Positions 1-7,723 are shown, numbered from the stretch's first letter. The stretch is DNA of 15,080 nucleotides from Candidatus Aegiribacteria sp. (GCA_030638185.1 DAOWFD010000378.1:1-15080), one strand, 5' to 3'. Made by a program: numbers and translations. Notes: generated from the sequence alone by a model not told the origin.

Positions 1-1979
1 ACAGCACCGAGCAGGGGGAACAGAACAAGAGGCATAAGCAGGGATGCTGCTGCACTGCCTCCATGCTCTGAAAGATCCAGAAGACCGATTTTTCCAGTAC
101 TACCGATTCCAAGAACTTCAGCGGCAGAAGGAAAGACTCCGCCACTTGATACTCCGCAAACAAACGTTCCAATAAGAAGACACAGGGTCAGAAAGAACCC
201 ACCACAAAGGCCGATACTGTAGAAATGGAGGGTAGCGGCGCAGAAGAGGGCTGCTATTCCTGACAGGGCAATGATCCTGCCGGGATCCTTTAATATTCCC
301 TTATCTGTCAAGTAAGCACCAAGAGCTCCGCCTGTCATGAATATTCCCGTAACTGCTCCCACAAGTACCCACGAATAGCCGGTCGCGGCCTGAATGGATA
401 CCAGAGATATCACCTCAACGGACAGTCCCGTAAACCCGGCAGCCGCAACCCCCAGTGAAGTTACCGGTTTACCTGTAAGTACAGCGGCAACTGCCATTAT
501 CAGCATGAACAGGCCAACAGCAGGGATAGTCAGATCAGTTTCCCCACCTTCGTCCATCCTGAAATCCCACAATTCATGCGCTATCCTGAAGCCTTCAGGG
601 TGAAGATCCCTGTTGGTTTCCGCATCTGCCGAGGTGATCTGGTCATCAAAAGCAGCTGTTCGAAATTCTGAAAGATCGTACGGAAGAGTACCGGAATTAA
701 CGTACACGCCTGCAACACCCAGAGAGTCCATTCTTTCGGCAAGTACTACTCCTTCAAAGGATGGTTCCGGTCCGTTCCCTGAAATTAGCATGAGACCTGA
801 AACAGGGATGATCCTGTTCCATTTGAAACAGCTCTCTGAAGCCAGCACAATAGAGCGGGCCAGTTCCGCCTCCAGGGGATGCAGCCTGTTGATTCCACCT
901 GGCAGGTGGACTGCGGCCATACCTTCCGGGGTAAGTCTTCCGGCAAGGAGTTTCATGAACTCAGCGGTGTAGAAGCGGTTTGAGAGAAGTGTCAGGGGCT
1001 GGCCTGCAGAAACGATAATGAGATCGTACGTTAACACGTCACCTGTCAGGTACTGCCGGCCGTCACCTGTTGTTACCTCACCCGGATATTCTATTACTTC
1101 AGCCAGCGTCCTTTCGGGAACAACTGTAACGCAACGGTCAACCGTGGGCCATCTGCTTATTAATCCCGCCTCCTCTGGAGATGAACCGATATAGAGCACT
1201 GTAGAGGGCAGAGAAGCGGCAAGGGGAACGGTAACGGTTTCCTCCGCCGATTCAAGAGAAGGCCATGTTGCTTCAAGCAGTCCACTCCTGAATACCACAT
1301 GCTGTCCTGTTCTCGAAGCTGTGACCACTTCACCATAGGGAGAGGGATAAACCTGTATATTTTCGTAATTGCTGAAAACCACAGATCCAAGCTGTCTTGT
1401 GAAACCCTCCGGAATGGAAAAAAGCTGCAATGCAAGCAGAATAATCGCAAGTATCAGACCGGGAACAGTACTCCTGCATGCCAGAAGGCCGATAATGGAG
1501 AAGAGAATCGATATCGCCAGTAGTTCTCCTGCAAGAAGATAAGGGGAAAGAAGGACGAAAACCCCTCCACCTGCTGCAGCACCCAGCGCTTCAAGCGCAT
1601 AGATCCTGCCTGGTCTGTCGAATGCGAAGGGCTGTATAAACACAGCACCGGCAACGAATCCTACGGGAAACACGGTTATTGCCAGTGGCAGAATGTCTGT
1701 CCTCGATGCGGCAATTTGTAGAAAGCCTAGAATCGGCAGAATGACTATTCCACCCATCCAGTAAAATCTGTGCCTGGAAGTTCTACCGCCCGCAGCAGCG
1801 CCGAGACCTGACCCTGCTATCCATGCGGCAAGAACTATTCCCGAAGCAAGTTCCGCCTGGTAGCAGCCGAAAAGTGATTCCCTTAAGACAACCGCCTGAA
1901 CCAGAATCGAAAGGAGTCCACCCGTAAAAATGGAAAATCCGGAAAGGGATTCCTTCTTATTCCCGGAGAGTATTTCCAT
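1..1979 (-). CDS. Polytopic membrane protein with degenerate spermidine-synthase-like domain (3' end outside window)
   Basis: Not annotated by simple ORF calling because it runs off the window; 659 residues are visible with no internal stop. The ATG at 1979 lies inside the upstream gene (23-nt overlap), just after GGAG. Residues about 12-195 are hydrophobic, with several membrane segments and the family signature RIYALEALGAAAGG (about 124-137). Residues about 200-440 resemble an aminopropyltransferase domain: SPYGEV (213-218), VLYIGSSPEE in place of the glycine-rich loop, GDGRQYL (305-311), YDLIIV, and NRFYTAEFM. About 475-659 is again membrane-spanning, like fused MFS/spermidine synthase proteins. 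The acidic catalytic residue expected after YDxII is absent (VSAGQP), and the SAM-loop glycines are partly lost, so genuine polyamine synthesis is doubtful. It is the last visible gene of the AmmeMemoRadiSam operon. Family assignment is confident; the activity is unknown. Confidence 0.85.
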   Translation of the reverse strand, partial: MEILSGNKKESLSGFSIFTGGLLSILVQAVVLRESLFGCYQAELASGIVLAAWIAGSGLGAAAGGRTSRHRFYWMGGIVILPILGFLQIAASRTDILPLAITVFPVGFVAGAVFIQPFAFDRPGRIYALEALGAAAGGGVFVLLSPYLLAGELLAISILFSIIGLLACRSTVPGLILAIILLALQLFSIPEGFTRQLGSVVFSNYENIQVYPSPYGEVVTASRTGQHVVFRSGLLEATWPSLESAEETVTVPLAASLPSTVLYIGSSPEEAGLISRWPTVDRCVTVVPERTLAEVIEYPGEVTTGDGRQYLTGDVLTYDLIIVSAGQPLTLLSNRFYTAEFMKLLAGRLTPEGMAAVHLPGGINRLHPLEAELARSIVLASESCFKWNRIIPVSGLMLISGNGPEPSFEGVVLAERMDSLGVAGVYVNSGTLPYDLSEFRTAAFDDQITSADAETNRDLHPEGFRIAHELWDFRMDEGGETDLTIPAVGLFMLIMAVAAVLTGKPVTSLGVAAAGFTGLSVEVISLVSIQAATGYSWVLVGAVTGIFMTGGALGAYLTDKGILKDPGRIIALSGIAALFCAATLHFYSIGLCGGFFLTLCLLIGTFVCGVSSGGVFPSAAEVLGIGSTGKIGLLDLSEHGGSAAASLLMPLVLFPLLGA

Positions 1980-3462
1980 CTTCTCCGAAAACCTGAGCCT
2001 GGAAACGGTAGAGGGTTACATCTCCCAGATATGCATTCCGGTCCAGTCCCGCCTTCATACATACACCTTCCAGAAACTCCTCCCTGTTCCAACACTGCTC
2101 CAGGGGAACCTGGGGCAGCAGCACACCGGATCTTCCTCCGGAACCCGAGATTATAAGGCCGTCGGTACCCACCACAACATCACGCCAGTCATCAAGAATC
2201 TGCAGCGGAGTAAGTACCGATATTTCGTACTCCAGCTCCTGCAGCTCCTCCTCCGTCACAGGTATGAAGCGAGGATCCTCAAGCGCTGCGGAACGGGCCA
2301 TATGCATTACTGTTTCCGCAAGGGGACTGACCGGACGCATTGATCCTATACATCCCCTCAACAGGCCGTTCAGCTTCAGCGTAACGAATGCTCCCCTTGA
2401 AACCTTAAGCTCATCGGGGAGTATGTCCGGCAGGCTGTAAAACTCACCTTCTACGGCACAACGGACGGATGCGGCAGCTATCTCCAGAAGAATATCTCTG
2501 CCTTCGGGGGATATACTCCATTCAGAGGGTTCGAACGCAGGTGTTGCAAATGAGATTGAAGCGTATCCCACTACCTGAGAATCGTCGCCGGAAAAATCTG
2601 CACTGGTAGTCAGGGAAAGCAGCTCCGGAGTTACATCGGGATAGAGTGCTGCATAGGACATGACAAGTGCAATGGGAAGCCTTCCGCAGGCAAATGTATC
2701 AAGTCCCCGCGGCAGCAAGTCAGCAGAAGTGGTTTCAAGAAAGTTGTTCATGTCTCCATCCACTATGGCCTCAGCGGTAAGTAAATCCACCTCTTCCGCA
2801 AGTTCCCTTGGGGGATAATGGGACAGATCGCTGCTGGCGATTACAAGAATTCGCTGACCGTAAGCCTCCGCGAGTATCAGTTCCGCCAAGTATTTCAGTT
2901 CATCGGGCCCGGTATTGCCCACCACGATCGGTACAATTCTGAAACCGGACCGGAGTACCCTCTGAAGAAAGGGAAGTTGTACTTCCAGGCAGTGTTCGGA
3001 TTCGTGAGCCCGGGGAATGAAAGAGGCTGACGGGTGCGATTCCCGGAGTCGCTCAGCGATATCATTTGCCACGGGAATCTCGCCCAGTGGAGTAAGGTAT
3101 CCGCTACCTTCAAAAACGGAAAAACCATTGAATGAGATCCTGTGCGAAGGCCCTATGATTACAACGACATCGTAATCAACACCTTCAATGGATCTATAGA
3201 AGTCGGCGGCGGTAGCACCGCTGAATACGTATCCCGCGTGTGGAACCACTCCTGCAATTATATCTTCAGAAGAACTCCGGATATGGGATGTTCCAATCAG
3301 GCTGTCTACCATTGTAGCAAGCCCGGCAGAATCACCGGGATAGAATCTTCCCGCCACTGCCGGGGGTCTCAACATGCCTCCGTCATGAGTGATTCCTTCC
3401 TGTGCGGGGGAATTACCTCCACATGCGATCAGAAACACGGATGTAAGGGTAAGTATTTTCAT
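1957..3462 (-). CDS. amrB/amrA: MEMO1-AMMECR1 fusion lipoprotein (AmmeMemoRadiSam proteins B and A in one chain)
   Basis: 501 aa. Residues 1-14 look like a short lipoprotein signal with lipobox L11-I12-A13-C14, followed by a polar linker. Residues about 31-305 are the MEMO1 domain (RPPAVAGRFYPGD at 32-44). PHAGYVFSG gives H75, GPSHR gives H107 and ACGR gives C259; these match the metal-site His/His/Cys of human MEMO1 and the LigB-type dioxygenase fold. SSDLSHY (210-216) is also typical. Residues about 315-500 are AMMECR1, with the hallmark LRGCIGSMRP (368-377) and a downstream EDPRF. The ATG overlaps the TGA of the 56-aa Tat gene (ATGA), and the gene end overlaps the next gene. MEMO, AMMECR1 and the radical SAM enzyme are conserved together in bacteria and archaea, but their joint reaction is not established. 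The lipobox suggests the fusion is membrane-anchored outside the cytoplasm; this is an inference from a short signal. Confidence 0.95.
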   Translation of the reverse strand: MKILTLTSVFLIACGGNSPAQEGITHDGGMLRPPAVAGRFYPGDSAGLATMVDSLIGTSHIRSSSEDIIAGVVPHAGYVFSGATAADFYRSIEGVDYDVVVIIGPSHRISFNGFSVFEGSGYLTPLGEIPVANDIAERLRESHPSASFIPRAHESEHCLEVQLPFLQRVLRSGFRIVPIVVGNTGPDELKYLAELILAEAYGQRILVIASSDLSHYPPRELAEEVDLLTAEAIVDGDMNNFLETTSADLLPRGLDTFACGRLPIALVMSYAALYPDVTPELLSLTTSADFSGDDSQVVGYASISFATPAFEPSEWSISPEGRDILLEIAAASVRCAVEGEFYSLPDILPDELKVSRGAFVTLKLNGLLRGCIGSMRPVSPLAETVMHMARSAALEDPRFIPVTEEELQELEYEISVLTPLQILDDWRDVVVGTDGLIISGSGGRSGVLLPQVPLEQCWNREEFLEGVCMKAGLDRNAYLGDVTLYRFQAQVFGEDGNTLRE

Positions 3463-3629
3463 CCCGCCAACTCCCTGTAGTGATCCGCCTTTTTCCTGGA
3501 GGTTCTTTTAATCTCGGGTTTGTCAGCACTTTCCTTGCCGCTCAATCTAGCGCCGCCGGCAGCAGCAACTGCCGAAAAAAACAGCATGAAAGCGCTTGAC
3601 AGGAATCTTCTCCTGGTAATCTTCTTCAC
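3459..3629 (-). CDS. 56-aa twin-arginine-signal protein between the radical SAM and MEMO-AMMECR1 genes
   Basis: An easily missed gene: GTG start, 56 codons, stop TGA. GGAGGAG ends 2 nt before the GTG, and the GTG overlaps the TGA of the radical SAM gene (GTGA). Its own TGA overlaps the ATG of the next gene (ATGA). This perfect packing, on both sides and in a coding frame, supports translation. The N-terminus MKKITRRRFLSS carries a clear Tat motif (T-R-R-R-F-L), followed by a hydrophobic stretch to about residue 25 and an AGGA cleavage-like region. The mature part is about 30 residues, very basic (KRTSRKK), ending KKADHYRELAG. It has no cofactor motif. Possible roles are a small Tat-exported partner, a substrate of the neighbouring radical SAM enzyme, or a remnant Tat leader once fused to that enzyme. 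It also resembles in layout the small 'region TAT target' proteins found near formate dehydrogenases. I do not know its function. Confidence 0.8.
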   Translation of the reverse strand: MKKITRRRFLSSAFMLFFSAVAAAGGARLSGKESADKPEIKRTSRKKADHYRELAG

Positions 3630-4621
3630 TGCTCCTCCATTTCATCCCAGACCCCGGCAATCGGGGCTGAACAGTTCACGCAGTTTCCATTCAGAATGTT
3701 ATTCTCAGTTATCATATAGCCATGCCTGACAATGAGTATTTTACCGCATTCGGGACACTTCGTTATCATGCCTTCGGGGGTAACGGCGTTCCCCACGTAC
3801 ACGTAATTGATGCCGATATCCCTGGCTCTTCCCCTCGCTCTCTGAAGCGTATCAAGGGGCGTCGGTGGTAGATCCATGAGCCTGTACATGGGAAAGAACC
3901 TTGAAAAATGAAGCGGTGTATCGCTGCCGGTGTTATCAAGCACCCACCTGGCAAGAGTGTCAATTTCATCAGGATCATCGTTCAACGTTGGTACGATAAG
4001 GTTCGTAATTTCAACCCAGGTGCCCGATTCCTTCAGCTGAATAATCGTATCAAGTACCGGCTGAAGAGTTCCTCCACAGATATTCCTGTAGTAAGTATCG
4101 GACATTGATTTGAGATCCACATTTGCAGCATCAATGTATTCCGACAATTCGGACAGGGGTCCGGGGTTAATGTAACCGGCGGTAACGAGGATGTTTCTTA
4201 TTCCCGCAGCACGGGCCAGCCTGGCACAGTCCCTTGTGTATTCGAAGTACACTACAGGTTCGGTGTAGGTATACGCGATGGCGGAGCAGCCGTAGGCCAG
4301 AGCGTTTTCTACAACCGCTTCAGGCGGCATGTCATAGGGGGTTACATCCTCCGGTGCGGCCTGGGAAATCTCCCAGTTCTGGCAGAATTCGCACTTCAGA
4401 TTGCAGCCCGCCGTGGCAATGGAAAATACATCAATGCCCGGCATGAAATGAAACAGTGGTTTCTTCTCCACAGGATCGATATGGACGGCAACAGGCAGAC
4501 CGTACACAAGGCTTATAAGTTCACCGTCAATATTGAGCCTAACACTGCACCTTCCACGCTCACCGGGAGCCAGGATGCACAGATGCGGGCATAGGACACA
4601 CTGAACCGAATTACTCATCAT
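3626..4621 (-). CDS. amrS: AmmeMemoRadiSam system radical SAM enzyme
   Basis: 331 aa. The N-terminus has C8-x2-C11-x3-C15 (CVLCPHLC) and a further Cys at 25, as in this family. The radical SAM [4Fe-4S] motif is C73-x3-C77-x2-C80 (AGCNLKCEFCQNWEIS), after the family stretch DPVEKKPLFHF (49-59). The C-terminus holds CPECGK (C289, C292) and NCVNC (C314, C317), a probable extra metal or cluster site, then the typical GVW end. The family reduces SAM to start radical chemistry; its substrate is not established. The start ATGATGAGTAA overlaps the 83-aa gene by 11 nt and has no good SD, so translation probably depends on reinitiation. Family members normally have about 10 residues (EAxxYxxL-like) before the first cysteine motif. 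Here that stretch lies at the end of the upstream 83-aa protein instead, in another frame (see findings). Confidence 0.95.
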   Translation of the reverse strand: MMSNSVQCVLCPHLCILAPGERGRCSVRLNIDGELISLVYGLPVAVHIDPVEKKPLFHFMPGIDVFSIATAGCNLKCEFCQNWEISQAAPEDVTPYDMPPEAVVENALAYGCSAIAYTYTEPVVYFEYTRDCARLARAAGIRNILVTAGYINPGPLSELSEYIDAANVDLKSMSDTYYRNICGGTLQPVLDTIIQLKESGTWVEITNLIVPTLNDDPDEIDTLARWVLDNTGSDTPLHFSRFFPMYRLMDLPPTPLDTLQRARGRARDIGINYVYVGNAVTPEGMITKCPECGKILIVRHGYMITENNILNGNCVNCSAPIAGVWDEMEEQ

Positions 4622-4862
4622 CCACTACCGCATACCAGTCAGCTTTATGGAAGGAAACAAGGCCACTCTCAATTAATTCCATCATTCTGTCCATATTCAC
4701 ATACTCTATTGGTTTGGCCCATGAACGCACTGTACTGCCGGTTAATTCCATAATCAGCTCAAACAGACCGGTATGCGTGCTGTCCTCAGTTGAGTGTGAT
4801 TCATCCCCTTCAGAAAAAGCTGAACCGGCCAGAAGCAAAAGAGTCAACAGAACAGTTTTCAT
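4611..4862 (-). CDS. 83-aa Sec-exported protein, possibly the displaced N-terminus of the radical SAM enzyme
   Basis: 83 aa. Residues 1-18 form a clear Sec signal peptide (MKTVLLTLLLLAGSAFS), followed by an acidic Ser/Thr/His stretch and a helical segment of about 50 residues (LFELIMELTGS ... DRMMELIESGLVSF). It ends HKADWYAVVDDE. An SD-like AGGGGGA sits just before the ATG. It begins 17 nt after the M1 peptidase stop and overlaps the radical SAM gene by 11 nt. The C-terminal KADWYAVV resembles the EAxxYxxL segment that precedes CxLCP in intact family members. Removing one base of the TAA would give DDENSVQCVLCPHLC without a break. It may therefore be a real separate protein, or the 5' part of a frameshifted signal-peptide-bearing amrS. 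I recognise no other domain. Confidence 0.75.
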   Translation of the reverse strand: MKTVLLTLLLLAGSAFSEGDESHSTEDSTHTGLFELIMELTGSTVRSWAKPIEYVNMDRMMELIESGLVSFHKADWYAVVDDE

Positions 4863-4879
4863 TTTCCCCCTTCAGCCTT

Positions 4880-7669
4880 TCAGTACAGATCCGGGAAGCC
4901 AGCCGGTGACAGCCCAATACGCCACCGGAATTGCCAGTTGTCTTCACCGTAAACGGGATCCGATACCCAGATTGGAAACAGCACTTCCAGCATGGCGATC
5001 CTTACCGCGAATCCTCCATTGGCCATGAGAGTATCTTCGGAAATATCACCGAAACCGTCGGCCAGCCAGCCTGCCCCTCCGAATATTTCAACGGAAAGAA
5101 AAGGAGAAGGAACCGGCACCCTCTGCTCGATCGATACAGCCGCTCTTCCCCGGAGAGGACTGTTCCAGTAACCGGGCAGTGCCGGACCGGACCGTACGTA
5201 GAAATGTTCCAGGGGTGAAAGTGAACCATCCGGCGGCAGAAACGCCCCGGTTATGCCGCCTGCGAAAAGGCCCCCTCCGGGCCTGAGGAAGACGTGAGCG
5301 GGAGCATCTCCTGCAATTCTGCCCGCGTAAATCCTGGTTCTTGCAAGGTAGCAACCTTTAATCCTTGAAGTGATATTGAGTTCACCATCTACCCGCGCAT
5401 ATGGATCTTCATTCCATCCTGGAGACGCCAGAGCGTTTAAATCGACCTTCCATGATATTCCGTAATTTCGGTCGATGGCTGAAAATCCTGCCGAGAATTC
5501 AAACCCGCTGCCCGGTTCAACATTGCGACCTCCGTAAACCGTGGTGTCCTCTACACTGAAAAGCTCCATATCAAGAGATACTTTGAGATGAGTATCCGTT
5601 GCTACTCGTCCCCCCATGAGATAGTCTGCGCCAAGGTTGGCACTGCCTGTTCCGTATCCCCTGGATATGCCGGTGGACAGGTAGAGACTCCTGCGGTATT
5701 CCCTGAAAAGCGGAGCATGAAAAGTGGCTCCCCAGGAGGAAAAGCTCCCGCTTTCGAAGGGGATGGATGCGTGTGCCGACCATGTGTACGGACCTCCCAT
5801 GTAGGAAGGAATGGCAGCGGACATGCAGAGAATCTCTCCCCTCCATGAACCTGCGGCATACGAAGGGAAAGGCAGCACCCACAAGCTGTAATGGGTGGGT
5901 CTCGGGAACGGGAGTAGCATTGGTTTAATCTGGCTCAGCGGCGGAAGTGCATTATTCCAGGGAGCCCTGTCAGGCATGCAGAGAAACGGATCCGCGACGG
6001 CCGAGTTCCAGTTACCGGGCACGGTTACGGTATCATCAGTTCCGGGTGTCAGTGTAAATTCCGTCAGAAGAGAATCGTTGCCCGAAAGAAAAAGCAGATC
6101 AAGCTTCACATCGTGGGGAACATCACCTTCAATTATAACGGTGGTTGAATCACCTGTTTCTTCAATACTCTTTATCCATACATCGGCACTCCCGGTTCCT
6201 CTGAGCCAGAAATCGAATTCCCCATCCCATGATCTTCCGGTAACTTCCTCCACAATAGACTGGAAATCATCAGTATGGGGGTGATGGTACATGAAGCGGT
6301 TGAAGTAGATGGACATTATCCTGTCAAAGTCCTCTTCTCCAACCTGACGCTGAAGCATCCTGAGGAAAAACGCAGGCTTGGAATAGTAGGTGAACCCGGT
6401 GGGATGGCTGCCGTCACCGGCTGATGTCGCATCGCTGAGCACAGGAACCTCTTCTCCGGCAGCGGTACCGGTGGCATATGTCATAAGGTTTATATCCTGG
6501 TCGCTTATCTCCATTATCCAGTCAGGGGTCGTGGATATATTCCCCGAGAAACCGTGCCTCCTCTGCATGTAACGCAATTCGCTGAATGTATTCATCCCTT
6601 CGTCAAGCCAGGCTTCATCGACTTCATCGTTTCCAAGCATACCGTAGAACCACTGGTGTCCGATCTCATGTGAAGTGACCATCTCAAGAGCTCTTGTCAT
6701 CGGTACATCGGCAGCAGAAAAAACGAACTGGGGGTACTCCATGCCCCCCGCCATCAGAACCGCCGGTTCCACAACCCAGAGATCATCGTAGGGATAAGGT
6801 ACGTACCACTCCCCGTAGTACAGCAGCGTGGAATCTATAATCGCCGGTACATCTGACCAGTGGTCCTCGTCATCGTCCAGAAGGACAAGATGCACATCAA
6901 CCGAACAGGCTCCCAGACTTTCAGGATAAACGTAGGTGTGTTCCCTTACCGTATAATCCGGGCTTGCGGACCAGACAAAATCATGAACGTTATACGCTTT
7001 CCATGTTTCCATTCTTCTAAGCGAGTCATCCGAAAGAACAGCGTCTGCTGCAGATCCTGTTGCAGCTGTAATGAAATCCTCAGGAACATCCAGAATCACA
7101 GTATAGTCACCGAAATCGCTGTAGAATTCACCTCTCCATCTGTACCTGCCCCTGTGCCAACCGTTCTCATCAAGAACGCACATCTTTGGGTACCATTGTG
7201 TGATCTGATAAGTATCTCCAAGATGCCCCATCCTGCTCCAGAACCTGGGCACCTGTACACTGAAGTCACCCTGAAGCAGCACGGTTTCTCCAGGATTGAG
7301 GGGTGAATCGAGGTTTATGAAACCCAGACAGCCGTCTACGGAAATATCAACGGGGTTCCCGTTAAGACTCCAGTTTGAAAGGTCTATCCAGCCCTTTTCA
7401 GACTCGGGAGATGCTCTGAAGCAGTAGCGGCCCACAGCCTCAAGATCCTGACCGAAGGCTGTTGTGAAATCTCGGTAGGCGTTTGGATAAAGGTGGAACC
7501 AGAGCGTATCAACCGGGAAGTCTACACCGTTGGTAAAGAAGATATCGGAATGTCCGAAGACCATGCTGGAATCAGGCTCAAGCCGCACATCCATCAGGTA
7601 ATCTACCCTGCTCTCGGGACCGGGGAAACCCGTACTAATGATCACCGCGCATATGAATTCTGAAATCAT
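4880..7669 (-). CDS. M1-family zinc metallopeptidase with probable C-terminal outer-membrane beta-barrel
   Basis: 929 aa. The N-terminus is hydrophobic (about 4-17, a weak signal peptide lacking basic residues). The M1 fold follows: a GAMEN-like GGMEYPQ (308-314), the zinc motif H334-E335-I-G-H338 with third ligand E357 exactly 18 residues later (DEAWLDEGMN), and a Y428/Y429 candidate for the catalytic tyrosine in YYSKPAFFLRML. A beta-sandwich-like stretch lies around 495-550. Residues about 600-929 are not peptidase: they are rich in alternating hydrophobic/polar strands and glycine-aromatic turns. A segment at about 836-870 (SPLRGRAAVSIEQRVPVP then FGGAGWLADG) resembles the end of BamA/Omp85-type barrels, and the chain ends in tyrosine. 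AGGAGG lies 8 nt before the ATG. It leads the operon. The peptidase call is secure; the barrel is inferred from pattern only. Confidence 0.92.
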   Translation of the reverse strand: MISEFICAVIISTGFPGPESRVDYLMDVRLEPDSSMVFGHSDIFFTNGVDFPVDTLWFHLYPNAYRDFTTAFGQDLEAVGRYCFRASPESEKGWIDLSNWSLNGNPVDISVDGCLGFINLDSPLNPGETVLLQGDFSVQVPRFWSRMGHLGDTYQITQWYPKMCVLDENGWHRGRYRWRGEFYSDFGDYTVILDVPEDFITAATGSAADAVLSDDSLRRMETWKAYNVHDFVWSASPDYTVREHTYVYPESLGACSVDVHLVLLDDDEDHWSDVPAIIDSTLLYYGEWYVPYPYDDLWVVEPAVLMAGGMEYPQFVFSAADVPMTRALEMVTSHEIGHQWFYGMLGNDEVDEAWLDEGMNTFSELRYMQRRHGFSGNISTTPDWIMEISDQDINLMTYATGTAAGEEVPVLSDATSAGDGSHPTGFTYYSKPAFFLRMLQRQVGEEDFDRIMSIYFNRFMYHHPHTDDFQSIVEEVTGRSWDGEFDFWLRGTGSADVWIKSIEETGDSTTVIIEGDVPHDVKLDLLFLSGNDSLLTEFTLTPGTDDTVTVPGNWNSAVADPFLCMPDRAPWNNALPPLSQIKPMLLPFPRPTHYSLWVLPFPSYAAGSWRGEILCMSAAIPSYMGGPYTWSAHASIPFESGSFSSWGATFHAPLFREYRRSLYLSTGISRGYGTGSANLGADYLMGGRVATDTHLKVSLDMELFSVEDTTVYGGRNVEPGSGFEFSAGFSAIDRNYGISWKVDLNALASPGWNEDPYARVDGELNITSRIKGCYLARTRIYAGRIAGDAPAHVFLRPGGGLFAGGITGAFLPPDGSLSPLEHFYVRSGPALPGYWNSPLRGRAAVSIEQRVPVPSPFLSVEIFGGAGWLADGFGDISEDTLMANGGFAVRIAMLEVLFPIWVSDPVYGEDNWQFRWRIGLSPAGFPDLY

Positions 7670-7693
7670 CTATCCAACCTCCTGAAAAGGAAC

Positions 7694-7723
7694 ATTTTAC
7701 CAGCCTTAATACTCATGTGTAAA
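7694..7723 (-). promoter_or_regulatory. Promoter of the M1-AmmeMemoRadiSam operon
   Basis: On the minus strand TTTACA (7718-7723) is followed after 18 nt by TAAAAT (7694-7699), each matching the sigma-70 consensus at 5 of 6 positions. The predicted start lies about 15-20 nt before the M1 peptidase ATG, leaving just enough leader for the AGGAGG at 7678-7683. The -35 box falls inside one copy of an 11-bp repeat. No promoter experiment is implied. Confidence 0.5.

Noticed and set aside
394..972. Plus-strand frames of 69 and 119 codons
   Set aside because: They are antisense shadows of the membrane protein on the minus strand, which has continuous family-like sequence through this region.
1930..2343. 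137-codon plus-strand frame
   Set aside because: Antisense to the AMMECR1 half of the fusion protein; no SD and no recognisable protein features.
5571..5882. Overlapping frames of 85-103 codons on both strands
   Set aside because: All lie within the M1 peptidase C-terminal region in other frames and have no start signals.
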